NCBI GenBank assembly: GCA_026418195.1 | Contig: JAOABU010000041.1 | Location: 1-38,326 of the forward strand | Source: Spirochaetota bacterium | Lineage (GTDB): Bacteria; Spirochaetota; Spirochaetia; DTKZ01 | Direction: 5' to 3' | DNA length: 38,326 nucleotides | Shown: piece after piece, positions 9,130 through 15,718 of the stretch | How positions within the stretch are numbered: the first letter of the stretch is position 1 | How the letters are laid out: the number at the start of each line of letters is the position of its first letter | Notes under the pieces: generated by a model | What the model was told of the DNA's origin: nothing | What the model saw: the letters and a program-made list of their open reading frames with translations, nothing else | Database searches by the model: none | Translations under genes and position numbers: made by a program

Positions 9130-9627
9130 TTACGGATGAGATTTGTGGGCATCAGGAGAGCGATACTCTCGGATGAACCTAGCCGTGTCTCGGATCAAGT
9201 ATAGAAGCATCAATAGGGAACTGAAGGGAATAATCGCGTACACCAACCCCATGGGGATATCCAAACCCGGAGATCGCTGAAACATCATAGTATTCGCCAT
9301 CTTGTATCCCTGGGTCAGGAGGATCAGGATAAAACTATATCCACACAGTTTAATGAACAGTTCCAGTACGAATCCAATCCGTTTGCCCTTCCACCGGTTG
9401 GTTAGGAACTCCACCGCTAGATGCCCATTCTCTCCCATAATCAAGGCCCCTCCAATGAAAACGGACCACACAAAGAGGTATCGAGCCGCTTCTTCCGCCC
9501 ATTCTGCCGAATACCCAAATAGGTAACGAGTACCTACAGTTACCGAAATGATAAGGAGCATCAGAGCCATAGCGATTACCGAGACCCAGTACAGGGTGGT
9601 TCGAAGGACAACAAAGATCCGGTTCAT
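9130..9627 (-). CDS. dctQ: TRAP transporter small permease subunit DctQ
   Basis: 165 residues with four membrane segments (about 12-32, 48-65, 88-108, 126-146). The YLFGYSAEWAEEAARYLFVW stretch is characteristic of DctQ proteins. It pairs with DctM in the inner membrane. ATAAGGAGT lies 6 nt before the ATG. It is separated from dctP by 107 bp containing a stable hairpin, and runs directly into dctM. Confidence 0.93.
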   Translation of the reverse strand: MNRIFVVLRTTLYWVSVIAMALMLLIISVTVGTRYLFGYSAEWAEEAARYLFVWSVFIGGALIMGENGHLAVEFLTNRWKGKRIGFVLELFIKLCGYSFILILLTQGYKMANTMMFQRSPGLDIPMGLVYAIIPFSSLLMLLYLIRDTARFIREYRSPDAHKSHP

Positions 9628-9671
9628 ATAGACTCCTTATTTCTTTTCGCTAAGCGCATATCTTACCCATC

Positions 9672-9710
9672 GGGAAAAGGAGGTTCGGTTGATCGGAGCC
9701 CCCTTTTCCC
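9672..9710 (-). promoter_or_regulatory. Intercistronic hairpin between dctP and dctQ
   Basis: GGGAAAAGGAGG (9672-9683) can pair with CCCCCTTTTCCC (9699-9710), a 12-bp stem with one mismatch and a 15-nt loop. In the dctPQM transcript it is not followed by a U-run, so it looks like a 3'-end stabiliser or partial attenuator rather than a full terminator. Such an element would allow more DctP, the soluble binding protein, than the membrane subunits. That role is inferred from position. Confidence 0.6.
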
Positions 9711-9734
9711 CAGGTATCGAATGAAGTAACTCCT

Positions 9735-10754
9735 TTATTTCTTTTTCAAAGCGTTGATCTTCGCGAGATTGTCGCGACCTACTGAATCGGCAAACTCGTC
9801 ATGCACCTTTTTTGTGACTTCCATAAAGGGCTTTCGATCTACCTCGGTTACTTTCATTTTTCCCGTTGCACGAATTTTATCCCAGTATTCCGAGTCTTCC
9901 TTTTTGGATAGTTCCCGCTGCCATGCGATCGATTCTTTTGCTGCTTCCCAGAAAATAGACCGAACCGGTTCCGAGAAGGCGTTCCATTGTTTCATAGAAA
10001 TGAGAACGGGTTCCGGAGCGTAACAGTGAGCGGTAAGGCTTGCGTACTTCTGAACCTCGTAGAACCGTTGAGTGTAAATGTGAGCTGCAGGATTCTCTTG
10101 TCCGTCCACGACTCCTTGCTGCATCGCGGTGTAGAGTTCCCCTAAGGACATAGGAGTAGGGGATGCCCCTAGTGCTTTCATCATAGAGACGAAGATTTTA
10201 TTGGTCTGTACCCGTATTTTAAGTCCCTTCATGTCTTCCGGGGTTTTAATCTCCCGAACGTTGTTGGTCATATGCCGAACCCCATTCTCCATGTAACCTA
10301 GGAGTTTCAACCCTTTTGGTTCTAGTGCTTTGCCTAATTCCATCCCTACCGTATCGAGGGATTTGTAGGCGTGTTCTAGGTCATCGAACAGAAAGGGCAG
10401 ATCGAAAATGCTGATCTGGGGCTGGAATTGTCCAAGGGCTGCGGTACCAACTAATGCCATGTCGATGGTACCGTAAATTAACCCCTCGATCAGGGTTTTT
10501 TGATCCCCTAATTGGGAAGAGTGGAAGGTCTTGATTTCGATCTTTCCTCCTGATTTCTTTTTCACTAGATCGGCAAAGTAGTCTCCTCCTCGAGCATAGG
10601 GATGACTGGGCTCTGCAATGTGTCCTAGTCGAAGGGTAAGGGAAGGAATTTCTCCCGCCCCCTGCTTGGAAGCGGCGCTCTCCTTCCCACCTCCTGCGAA
10701 AGACCCACTGACCGCCCATAGAAGAGTCAATACAACTATTAGACCTCGTTTCAT
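9735..10754 (-). CDS. dctP: TRAP transporter substrate-binding protein DctP
   Basis: 339 residues from the ATG at 10754, which follows TTAGGAGGAGATCC; a start at 10781 would add nine residues before the signal peptide. Signal sequence MKRGLIVVLTLLWAVSGSFA, then GGGKES, as in many spirochaetal periplasmic binding proteins. Conserved family stretches include LRLGHIAEPSHPYARG, IDMALVG, IFDLPFLFDD, the carboxylate-binding arginine in MKGLKIRVQ, and GVVDGQENP. It delivers a carboxylate to DctQM. It is the first gene of the operon and has its own strong ribosome binding site. The ligand cannot be deduced; C4-dicarboxylates or other organic acids fit the neighbouring CitA/DcuS-type sensor. Confidence 0.95.
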   Translation of the reverse strand: MKRGLIVVLTLLWAVSGSFAGGGKESAASKQGAGEIPSLTLRLGHIAEPSHPYARGGDYFADLVKKKSGGKIEIKTFHSSQLGDQKTLIEGLIYGTIDMALVGTAALGQFQPQISIFDLPFLFDDLEHAYKSLDTVGMELGKALEPKGLKLLGYMENGVRHMTNNVREIKTPEDMKGLKIRVQTNKIFVSMMKALGASPTPMSLGELYTAMQQGVVDGQENPAAHIYTQRFYEVQKYASLTAHCYAPEPVLISMKQWNAFSEPVRSIFWEAAKESIAWQRELSKKEDSEYWDKIRATGKMKVTEVDRKPFMEVTKKVHDEFADSVGRDNLAKINALKKK

Positions 10755-10842
10755 GGATCTCCTCCTAATAAATGGATTCATTCAGTCCTGCATGCTTCAC
10801 AGTTTGAGGCTGAAGGGGAGATCTGTATACAAAACGAACTTT

Positions 10843-10942
10843 TTTTTCATAAATTTCATTTATTTCACAAAGGAGCGGAAACACCGTTGAATGGCATCAC
10901 CTGTTCAAACCCAAGGCGCTATACCTACAGGAAATGGTATAG
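10843..10942 (-). promoter_or_regulatory. dctP upstream region with an A+T-rich inverted repeat and a second inverted repeat
   Basis: The 214 bp between dctP and the WD40-caspase gene has two dyads. ATAAAT-TTC-ATTTAT (10849-10863) is a perfect 6-bp A+T-rich repeat next to a T-run; CitB/DcuR-type regulators bind A+T-rich sites of this kind, so it is a candidate operator. CTATACC (10919-10925) and GGTATAG (10936-10942) form a perfect 7-bp repeat with a 10-nt spacer, lacking a T-run for terminator function. On the minus strand TATACA, near 10824-10829, could serve as a -10. I see no convincing -35. Confidence 0.4.
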
Positions 10943-10968
10943 TTCTTACAATACCAATTGCTTAGCCA

Positions 10969-13900
10969 TCAAGGCAAAACGCATAGGGGAAAATCCATCC
11001 CGCGAGAATCGACAACGGGATACTGGGCTTCCCTGTAGTACTTACGGGTAATCTCAGGTAGCTGATTCTCCACGTAAGCCATAAGACTTCGGGCAGTGAT
11101 TGTTTTAGAAGAGGTAGCGGCTTTTCCCCCTAATCCTTCCAAGATTGTGTATGTAAACGCCCCATGTTGAAGATCTGCGATCTCTGAAGCATACTGTTCC
11201 TTTGTGGAGGCAGCTATAATATGGATCCCTGTCGAACGGGATAGTTGCTGTAACGCTCGGCGATCTTCGTAGCCTCGGAATGCCAGAAGGGCCCCTCCTG
11301 CTTTACAGGTATCGATCAACATGAGCACTTTCTGAGCAGGAATTCTTTTTAGAACCGAAGCGAGTTCCGATGATGAAATGCCTTTTTCTTTTATTTCTTC
11401 CTCCCGCTCAGGGTATATCACTTCATGGGGAAGGAAGTACCAGATATCTTTACTTACTTCCCCATGGCCGGCAAGGTATATGATGACCGCATCCTGAGAG
11501 GACGTTTTTTGCAATGCTTCCAGCTGGTTCAGGATATTCGCCTTCGTTGCCTCCTGATTGTACAATTCTTTCACACGGACTTCATGGAACAGTCTTTTTT
11601 CTTTTCGGAAAAAGGTCACGATGCTTCGTGCATCGGGTTCTGCATAGTTCAAATTCAGGGAGGCATTCCGGTAATGGTTCACTCCCACTGCAAACAGATG
11701 TAATGTAGTCTCTTTTAAAGATCCCTCGCATCGAATCTGTACTTCTGCGGGAAGGGATTCGATCCGATCCTTACTAAAGGCAACTGCTCGGAACGTATTG
11801 AGTCCTTCAACTAATGGGAGAGTAAACTCTAGCCTCATTTCATCCGTACGAGCTGTTACTTGTAGACCTCGAGTCGATTCCCCAACTATCTTCCCGTTAT
11901 GGAATAATCGGATTTCTCCAATCCCTCCTCCAAGATCTTTCGCTTGGATAACAACGGTGACCTTTTCTTCCTGAGTGATAGTATTGGGGGTAGGCTGCAA
12001 AATACGTACTTCAGGAGGCGGTGCGATTCCTTTCCGCATGTCTGCGGTACGGGGAACTTCTCTTCCTTCTAATAAGAAGGCTACGGCTAAGGGGTGGTAG
12101 AAGGTTTCGTAAAAATTATCCATGGAATAAAGAGTATTTCCTATCCGTACGTTCAAGTACTTCGCACCATTCTTCGAAGCATCGAAGTACCCTTCTGGTG
12201 TAAGGGCAATCCATTCCTGGTTTAAAAAAAATACGAATTGTACTTTTTCTGCTCCTGTAGAGAAATCCCACAATCGGATTGTCCCATCCATACTGCCCGA
12301 AAGAATCCAATCCCCCGCTTTAGAGAGTGCAAGGGTGCACACCGCACTTGTATGGCCTTTGAGGGTTCGAATCTCGGTGCCTCGATCCAGATCCCAGATG
12401 CGGATGGTCTTGTCCGAACCTGCAGAAACTAAATACTTCCCATCCGATGTAATCTGAAGGGCATGAATCGAGCCAGTATGACCTAATAGAGTACGGATCA
12501 GGGTACAGCTGGTTATATCCCAGATTTTTATAGCTTCATCACCACCGCCTGTGATGAGAACTCTCCCATCGGGTGAATACACAGCTGCTTGTGTAGAATT
12601 TGAATGTCCTTCGAATTCTTTCACTTTGGTTCCCGTGAACAGGTCAAATAGCACAATTCTACTTTTCCCTACGAGAAGATGGGTCCCCGATGGGGATACA
12701 GCGAAAACATTCATTCCCCAGAAATTAGTGGGAATGGTTCTAAGGAGTTTTCCGCTAGTTCTGTCCCATACCTCTACAGTACCTTTTTGATTATTCCGAC
12801 CTACCAAAATCCACTGCTCATCCGGGGTAAACCGTAGGAAACTCACCATTCCCTCTCCTCCATATTTCCGTTCCACCTTTCCAGTGTTTTGATTCAGAAG
12901 GAATATGGAACCCCAGTTCGTGCAAGCAAGGTAGGTTCCTTTAGGAGATAGCGTGAACCCTTCTAGGAAGCGAAGATTATCGAAGGGTGTCCAGAGTTTC
13001 GAGTTTGATAGTTGACTGATATCCCAGGACTGAATCCTAGAACCTGAAAGAGCGAATATTTTTTTCTGATCCGCAGAGAAGAAAACCTCTGTGATTCTCT
13101 CAACTTCTCCTGAAAAACTCTGTACGATCTTTCGGGATCGAAGAGAGAAAACCCCCAGAAAGTAAGGGGCCATGGAATCGCAATACACAATATGACGGCT
13201 ATCGGGAGAAAAGGAAACTCGTTTAATATGATATGTTTTCAATTCAGGGTAATCCGCAGTGTAAATTAGGGTTCCTGTAAGGGAATCCCAAAGCTTTAAC
13301 GAGGAGCTAACTGCTCCAACGATGTAACGGCCATCCGGAGAAAAGGAAGCGTCTTCATACATTCCTGAAGCTTTTGAAAGCTGTTTCCCCGTTTTTACAT
13401 CCCAAATCCGTAATGTATTATCCCGGCTGCTGGTAGAAATGAGTTGTGTGCCGTCAGGAGAAAAGCGTAGGGAATTGATACCTCCTGAATGCCCATCGAA
13501 AGTCTGTATCAGTTTCCAACTCGTTGTATCCCAGAGTTGGATTTGAAAATTTCCTTTATATTCTCCTCCATTCGCAACCGCTAAATATTTACCATCTGGA
13601 GAAAAGTCCAGCGCTGTAATTTCGTGACCATGATCCAGTGTCCTAATGCTATTTCTCTCCTGTAGAGTCCAAATTTGAATATCCCCATTCTTGTCTCCCG
13701 AAGCTATGTAACCACCATCTGGAGAAATTGCCACGGAAAGGACATCACTGTACGTTAACCAGGTCCGAACTCTCTTTCCTGTTTGTATATCCCAGACACG
13801 AACGGTTTTATCGAGCCCCCCAGAGACTATGTACCGTCCATCAGGGAAGAACGCTGCCGCTTTTACACTTCCCGCATGTCCGGTAAAAGTACGCACCTCT

Positions 13901-14121
13901 TTTCCTGTTTCAAAGTTCCAAATTTTAATGGTAGCGTCATCACTGGCCGAAAGAATGTATTTCCCATCCGGGGAGAATCGAGCTACCGTGATTTCCTGCG
14001 AATGTCCGATCTGTACGAACACTTCTGGTTGAATCTGACCATAGGAAATGGTGTAGCTGAAAAGAAGAATCCCAAGACCAAGAATCCCGATGATTCTCTG
14101 TCGGTTCCTCAACCTTTTCAT
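10969..14121 (-). CDS. Exported WD40-repeat caspase-like cysteine protease
   Basis: 1050 residues. An N-terminal signal or anchor segment (about 9-28, GILGLGILLFSYTISYGQ) points to export. Fourteen WD40-like units follow (about 35-640), each built on GH...FSPDGKYI...IWD, which would fold as two seven-bladed propellers; units 6-11 are degenerate. A linker with an Ig-like strand pattern (about 700-790) leads to a caspase/peptidase C14 domain (about 800-1045). The catalytic dyad is visible as His886 (YLAGHGEV) and Cys939 (LMLIDTCKAGG), 53 residues apart, as in caspases. No proteolytic partner or substrate gene is adjacent. The ATG follows an AGGAG. WD40 domains usually mediate protein binding, so the propellers probably present or recognise substrates. 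Confidence 0.9.
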   Translation of the reverse strand: MKRLRNRQRIIGILGLGILLFSYTISYGQIQPEVFVQIGHSQEITVARFSPDGKYILSASDDATIKIWNFETGKEVRTFTGHAGSVKAAAFFPDGRYIVSGGLDKTVRVWDIQTGKRVRTWLTYSDVLSVAISPDGGYIASGDKNGDIQIWTLQERNSIRTLDHGHEITALDFSPDGKYLAVANGGEYKGNFQIQLWDTTSWKLIQTFDGHSGGINSLRFSPDGTQLISTSSRDNTLRIWDVKTGKQLSKASGMYEDASFSPDGRYIVGAVSSSLKLWDSLTGTLIYTADYPELKTYHIKRVSFSPDSRHIVYCDSMAPYFLGVFSLRSRKIVQSFSGEVERITEVFFSADQKKIFALSGSRIQSWDISQLSNSKLWTPFDNLRFLEGFTLSPKGTYLACTNWGSIFLLNQNTGKVERKYGGEGMVSFLRFTPDEQWILVGRNNQKGTVEVWDRTSGKLLRTIPTNFWGMNVFAVSPSGTHLLVGKSRIVLFDLFTGTKVKEFEGHSNSTQAAVYSPDGRVLITGGGDEAIKIWDITSCTLIRTLLGHTGSIHALQITSDGKYLVSAGSDKTIRIWDLDRGTEIRTLKGHTSAVCTLALSKAGDWILSGSMDGTIRLWDFSTGAEKVQFVFFLNQEWIALTPEGYFDASKNGAKYLNVRIGNTLYSMDNFYETFYHPLAVAFLLEGREVPRTADMRKGIAPPPEVRILQPTPNTITQEEKVTVVIQAKDLGGGIGEIRLFHNGKIVGESTRGLQVTARTDEMRLEFTLPLVEGLNTFRAVAFSKDRIESLPAEVQIRCEGSLKETTLHLFAVGVNHYRNASLNLNYAEPDARSIVTFFRKEKRLFHEVRVKELYNQEATKANILNQLEALQKTSSQDAVIIYLAGHGEVSKDIWYFLPHEVIYPEREEEIKEKGISSSELASVLKRIPAQKVLMLIDTCKAGGALLAFRGYEDRRALQQLSRSTGIHIIAASTKEQYASEIADLQHGAFTYTILEGLGGKAATSSKTITARSLMAYVENQLPEITRKYYREAQYPVVDSRGMDFPLCVLP

Positions 14122-14431
14122 TCTCCGTCTCCTGAATCTATTTATAACAATACTTTGGGTTTAGTAGGTTTTCCATCAAGAAAAACCATTATTCGGATTA
14201 AATTAACAGGTAGTTCGCATGAGGTCTCAAGTTTTTTATGGGGTTGTCAAAGGAAACAAATGGTACTTTGGAGGAATGGGAAATCTTTATATAATTCATT
14301 GCAGCACAGGAAATTGTTTCTTGCGTTAGATAGTGTTGATAAGCTACTTAAAAACTAGGCGTAGAAGTATACCCTTCCCGAATAAGGGAAAAGGGAAGCT
14401 AGCCTTTTTTAAACTCTAGGCTCCCCTGCTT
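14122..14431. other. A+T-rich intergenic region between the caspase gene and tRNA-Val
   Basis: About 310 bp without a convincing gene. A 36-codon open stretch at 14219-14329 (+) has no ribosome binding site and no recognisable product. TATAAA (minus strand, about 20 bp before the caspase ribosome binding site) is a possible -10 for that gene, with no good -35. Downstream of the tRNA, AGCCT/AGGCT (14401-14405 with 14418-14422) can form a short hairpin followed on the minus strand by a mixed C/T tract; it may end the tRNA transcript, but it is weak. TTCCC/GGGAA (14375-14390) is another short dyad. Confidence 0.5.
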
Positions 14432-14504
14432 TGGGCGATACCGGACTTGAACCAGTGACTTCCTGCTTGTAAGGCAGGCGCTCTCCCAACTGAGCTAATC
14501 GCCC
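14432..14504 (-). tRNA. tRNA-Val (anticodon UAC)
   Basis: A complete cloverleaf reads on the minus strand: acceptor GGGCGAT/ATCGCCC, D-stem GCTC/GAGC, anticodon stem CCTGC/GCAGG with loop CTTACAA (anticodon TAC), T-arm ACTGG-TTCAAGT-CCGGT, discriminator A. The 3' CCA is not encoded, so it must be added by the CCA-adding enzyme whose gene lies at 29152-30513. Confidence 0.97.
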
Positions 14505-14516
14505 GTAGTGGGGGAG

Positions 14517-14546
14517 AAAATAGCATAGGCTTAGGCTAAATGTCAA
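14517..14546 (-). promoter_or_regulatory. Sigma-70 type promoter of tRNA-Val
   Basis: On the minus strand TTGACA (14541-14546) is a perfect -35, followed after 18 bp by TATTTT (14517-14522). The mature tRNA 5' end is 12 nt beyond the -10. Confidence 0.6.
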
Positions 14547-14555
14547 GTTATGAGG

Positions 14556-14561
14556 TATACT
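14556..14561 (+). promoter_or_regulatory. -10 hexamer of gpsA, suggesting a leaderless start
   Basis: TATACT ends 8 nt before the ATG at 14570. A transcript starting about 7 nt after the hexamer would begin at or 1-2 nt before the start codon. There is no Shine-Dalgarno in front of this ATG, and the -35 region is weak. Confidence 0.45.
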
Positions 14562-14569
14562 ACTTAATC

Positions 14570-15628
14570 ATGAAGATCGCAATTATTGGAGCCGGGTATA
14601 TGGGGGCAGCATTCTCATGGCCGTTACGGGACAACGGACATGAGGTAAACTTGGTAGGTACCCATCTAGACGGGGAAATTATCCATGCATGTGAAACCAC
14701 CAGGATACATCCAAAGTTGAAAAGACCTCTTCCTGAAGGAACACGTGTGTTTCCTCTGTCGAGAATCGATGAAGCCTTGGAAGGAGTAGAAGTGATCGTA
14801 AGTGGGGTCAATTCCTTTGGGATACCTTGGATAGCAGAGATTCTTACACCGAGAGTTCGCTCCATTCACAAAATCCTAAGCCTTACAAAGGGCTTAGACA
14901 TAACCTCAGAGGGAAGGGTTCGACATTTGCTCCAGGTAATTACCGAAAACTTTCCCGAGGATAGAAAAAGGGAAGTACCGGTTGCCGCTATCGGAGGGCC
15001 CTGTATTGCAGGTGAGTTAGCCGGTAGGAGGCAAACCTGTGTAGTTTTCGGTGCAGAGGATCCTACTGTTGGAACCTTTTTTAAAAAAACCTGTGAAACG
15101 AATTACTACCATATCTGGACGACTACAGATATCTTCAGTTTGGAAGTATCCGTAGCATTAAAAAATGCCTATGCACTGGGAGTAGGGATCGCATACGGGA
15201 TGCTGGACCAACAGGGTGGAATGGATCAGTCCAATGCTTCCATGCACAACCTCGCTAGTGCCATGTTTGCCGAGGGAACCTGGGAGATCGCTCAATTCTT
15301 GAAACGTACGGGTGGAAATCCGGAGTTTGCCTACACGTTACCGGGAGCGGGTGACTTGTACGTCACCACTATGGGGGGTAGATCGGTCCGAATGGGAAGG
15401 CTTCTCGGAGAAGGGTACTCTTTCCAGGAGGCTCTGGAGCAGATGAAAGGGGAAACCTTGGAGGCAGTAGAGATCATACGAGGCGTGGCAAGATGGATCG
15501 CTTTTCAGGACCAGCAGGGTCAGCTATACCGTGACGAGTTTCCCCTCATGCGATCTCTGGTACGAACCGTAGTGGAAGGAAAACCCCTGGAATTGGATAT
15601 CAGAGAGTGGTTCGGTGGCGCCTACTAG
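14570..15628 (+). CDS. gpsA: NAD(P)-dependent glycerol-3-phosphate dehydrogenase (GpsA-like)
   Basis: 352 residues with the start at 14570, where the N-terminal Rossmann strand begins at once: MKIAIIGAGYMG. The longer start at 14540 adds ten residues ahead of the nucleotide-binding fold. Family features include the LSLTKGLD substrate-lysine stretch, IGGPCIAGELAG, the catalytic-lysine helix VSVALKNAYALGVGIAYG, and GAGDLYVTTMGGRSVRMGRL, which matches the GxGDLxxT...R...G pattern. In standard GpsA the last motif reads NSRN; here it is GGRSVR, so a related 2-hydroxyacid or sugar-phosphate substrate is possible. The usual reaction is reduction of dihydroxyacetone phosphate for phospholipid synthesis. 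It appears to be a single-gene unit divergent from tRNA-Val. Confidence 0.85.
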   Translation: MKIAIIGAGYMGAAFSWPLRDNGHEVNLVGTHLDGEIIHACETTRIHPKLKRPLPEGTRVFPLSRIDEALEGVEVIVSGVNSFGIPWIAEILTPRVRSIHKILSLTKGLDITSEGRVRHLLQVITENFPEDRKREVPVAAIGGPCIAGELAGRRQTCVVFGAEDPTVGTFFKKTCETNYYHIWTTTDIFSLEVSVALKNAYALGVGIAYGMLDQQGGMDQSNASMHNLASAMFAEGTWEIAQFLKRTGGNPEFAYTLPGAGDLYVTTMGGRSVRMGRLLGEGYSFQEALEQMKGETLEAVEIIRGVARWIAFQDQQGQLYRDEFPLMRSLVRTVVEGKPLELDIREWFGGAY

Positions 15629-15658
15629 TTGTGATGGTTTTTGACCTCGCCTACTCTC

Positions 15659-15687
15659 TTTACAGGGCCTATTCCCTTTGCTATCTT
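15659..15687 (+). promoter_or_regulatory. Probable smc promoter
   Basis: TTTACA (15659-15664), a 17-bp spacer and TATCTT (15682-15687) resemble a sigma-70 promoter. Transcription would begin near 15694, about 25 nt before the GTG start of smc. Confidence 0.45.
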
Positions 15688-15718
15688 GAAGGAACGTTAA
15701 AAGTGGCAGGGAGTTAAT

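Noticed and set aside
10969-14121. Caspase gene as part of an antiphage or abortive-infection cassette
   Set aside because: The product has an export signal, the neighbours are a transporter operon and a tRNA, and no partner sensor or effector gene is adjacent.
14219-14329. 36-codon open stretch (+) in the A+T-rich gap
   Set aside because: No ribosome binding site, no recognisable product and a length expected by chance.
13783-14358. 191-codon open frame on the plus strand
   Set aside because: It lies mostly antisense to the WD40-caspase gene, has no ribosome binding site and its product has no domain-like pattern; the repeated WD40 codons explain the open frame.
14401-14504. Mobile-element attachment site at the tRNA-Val 3' end
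   Set aside because: No integrase and no direct repeat of the tRNA 3' end is visible in the window.
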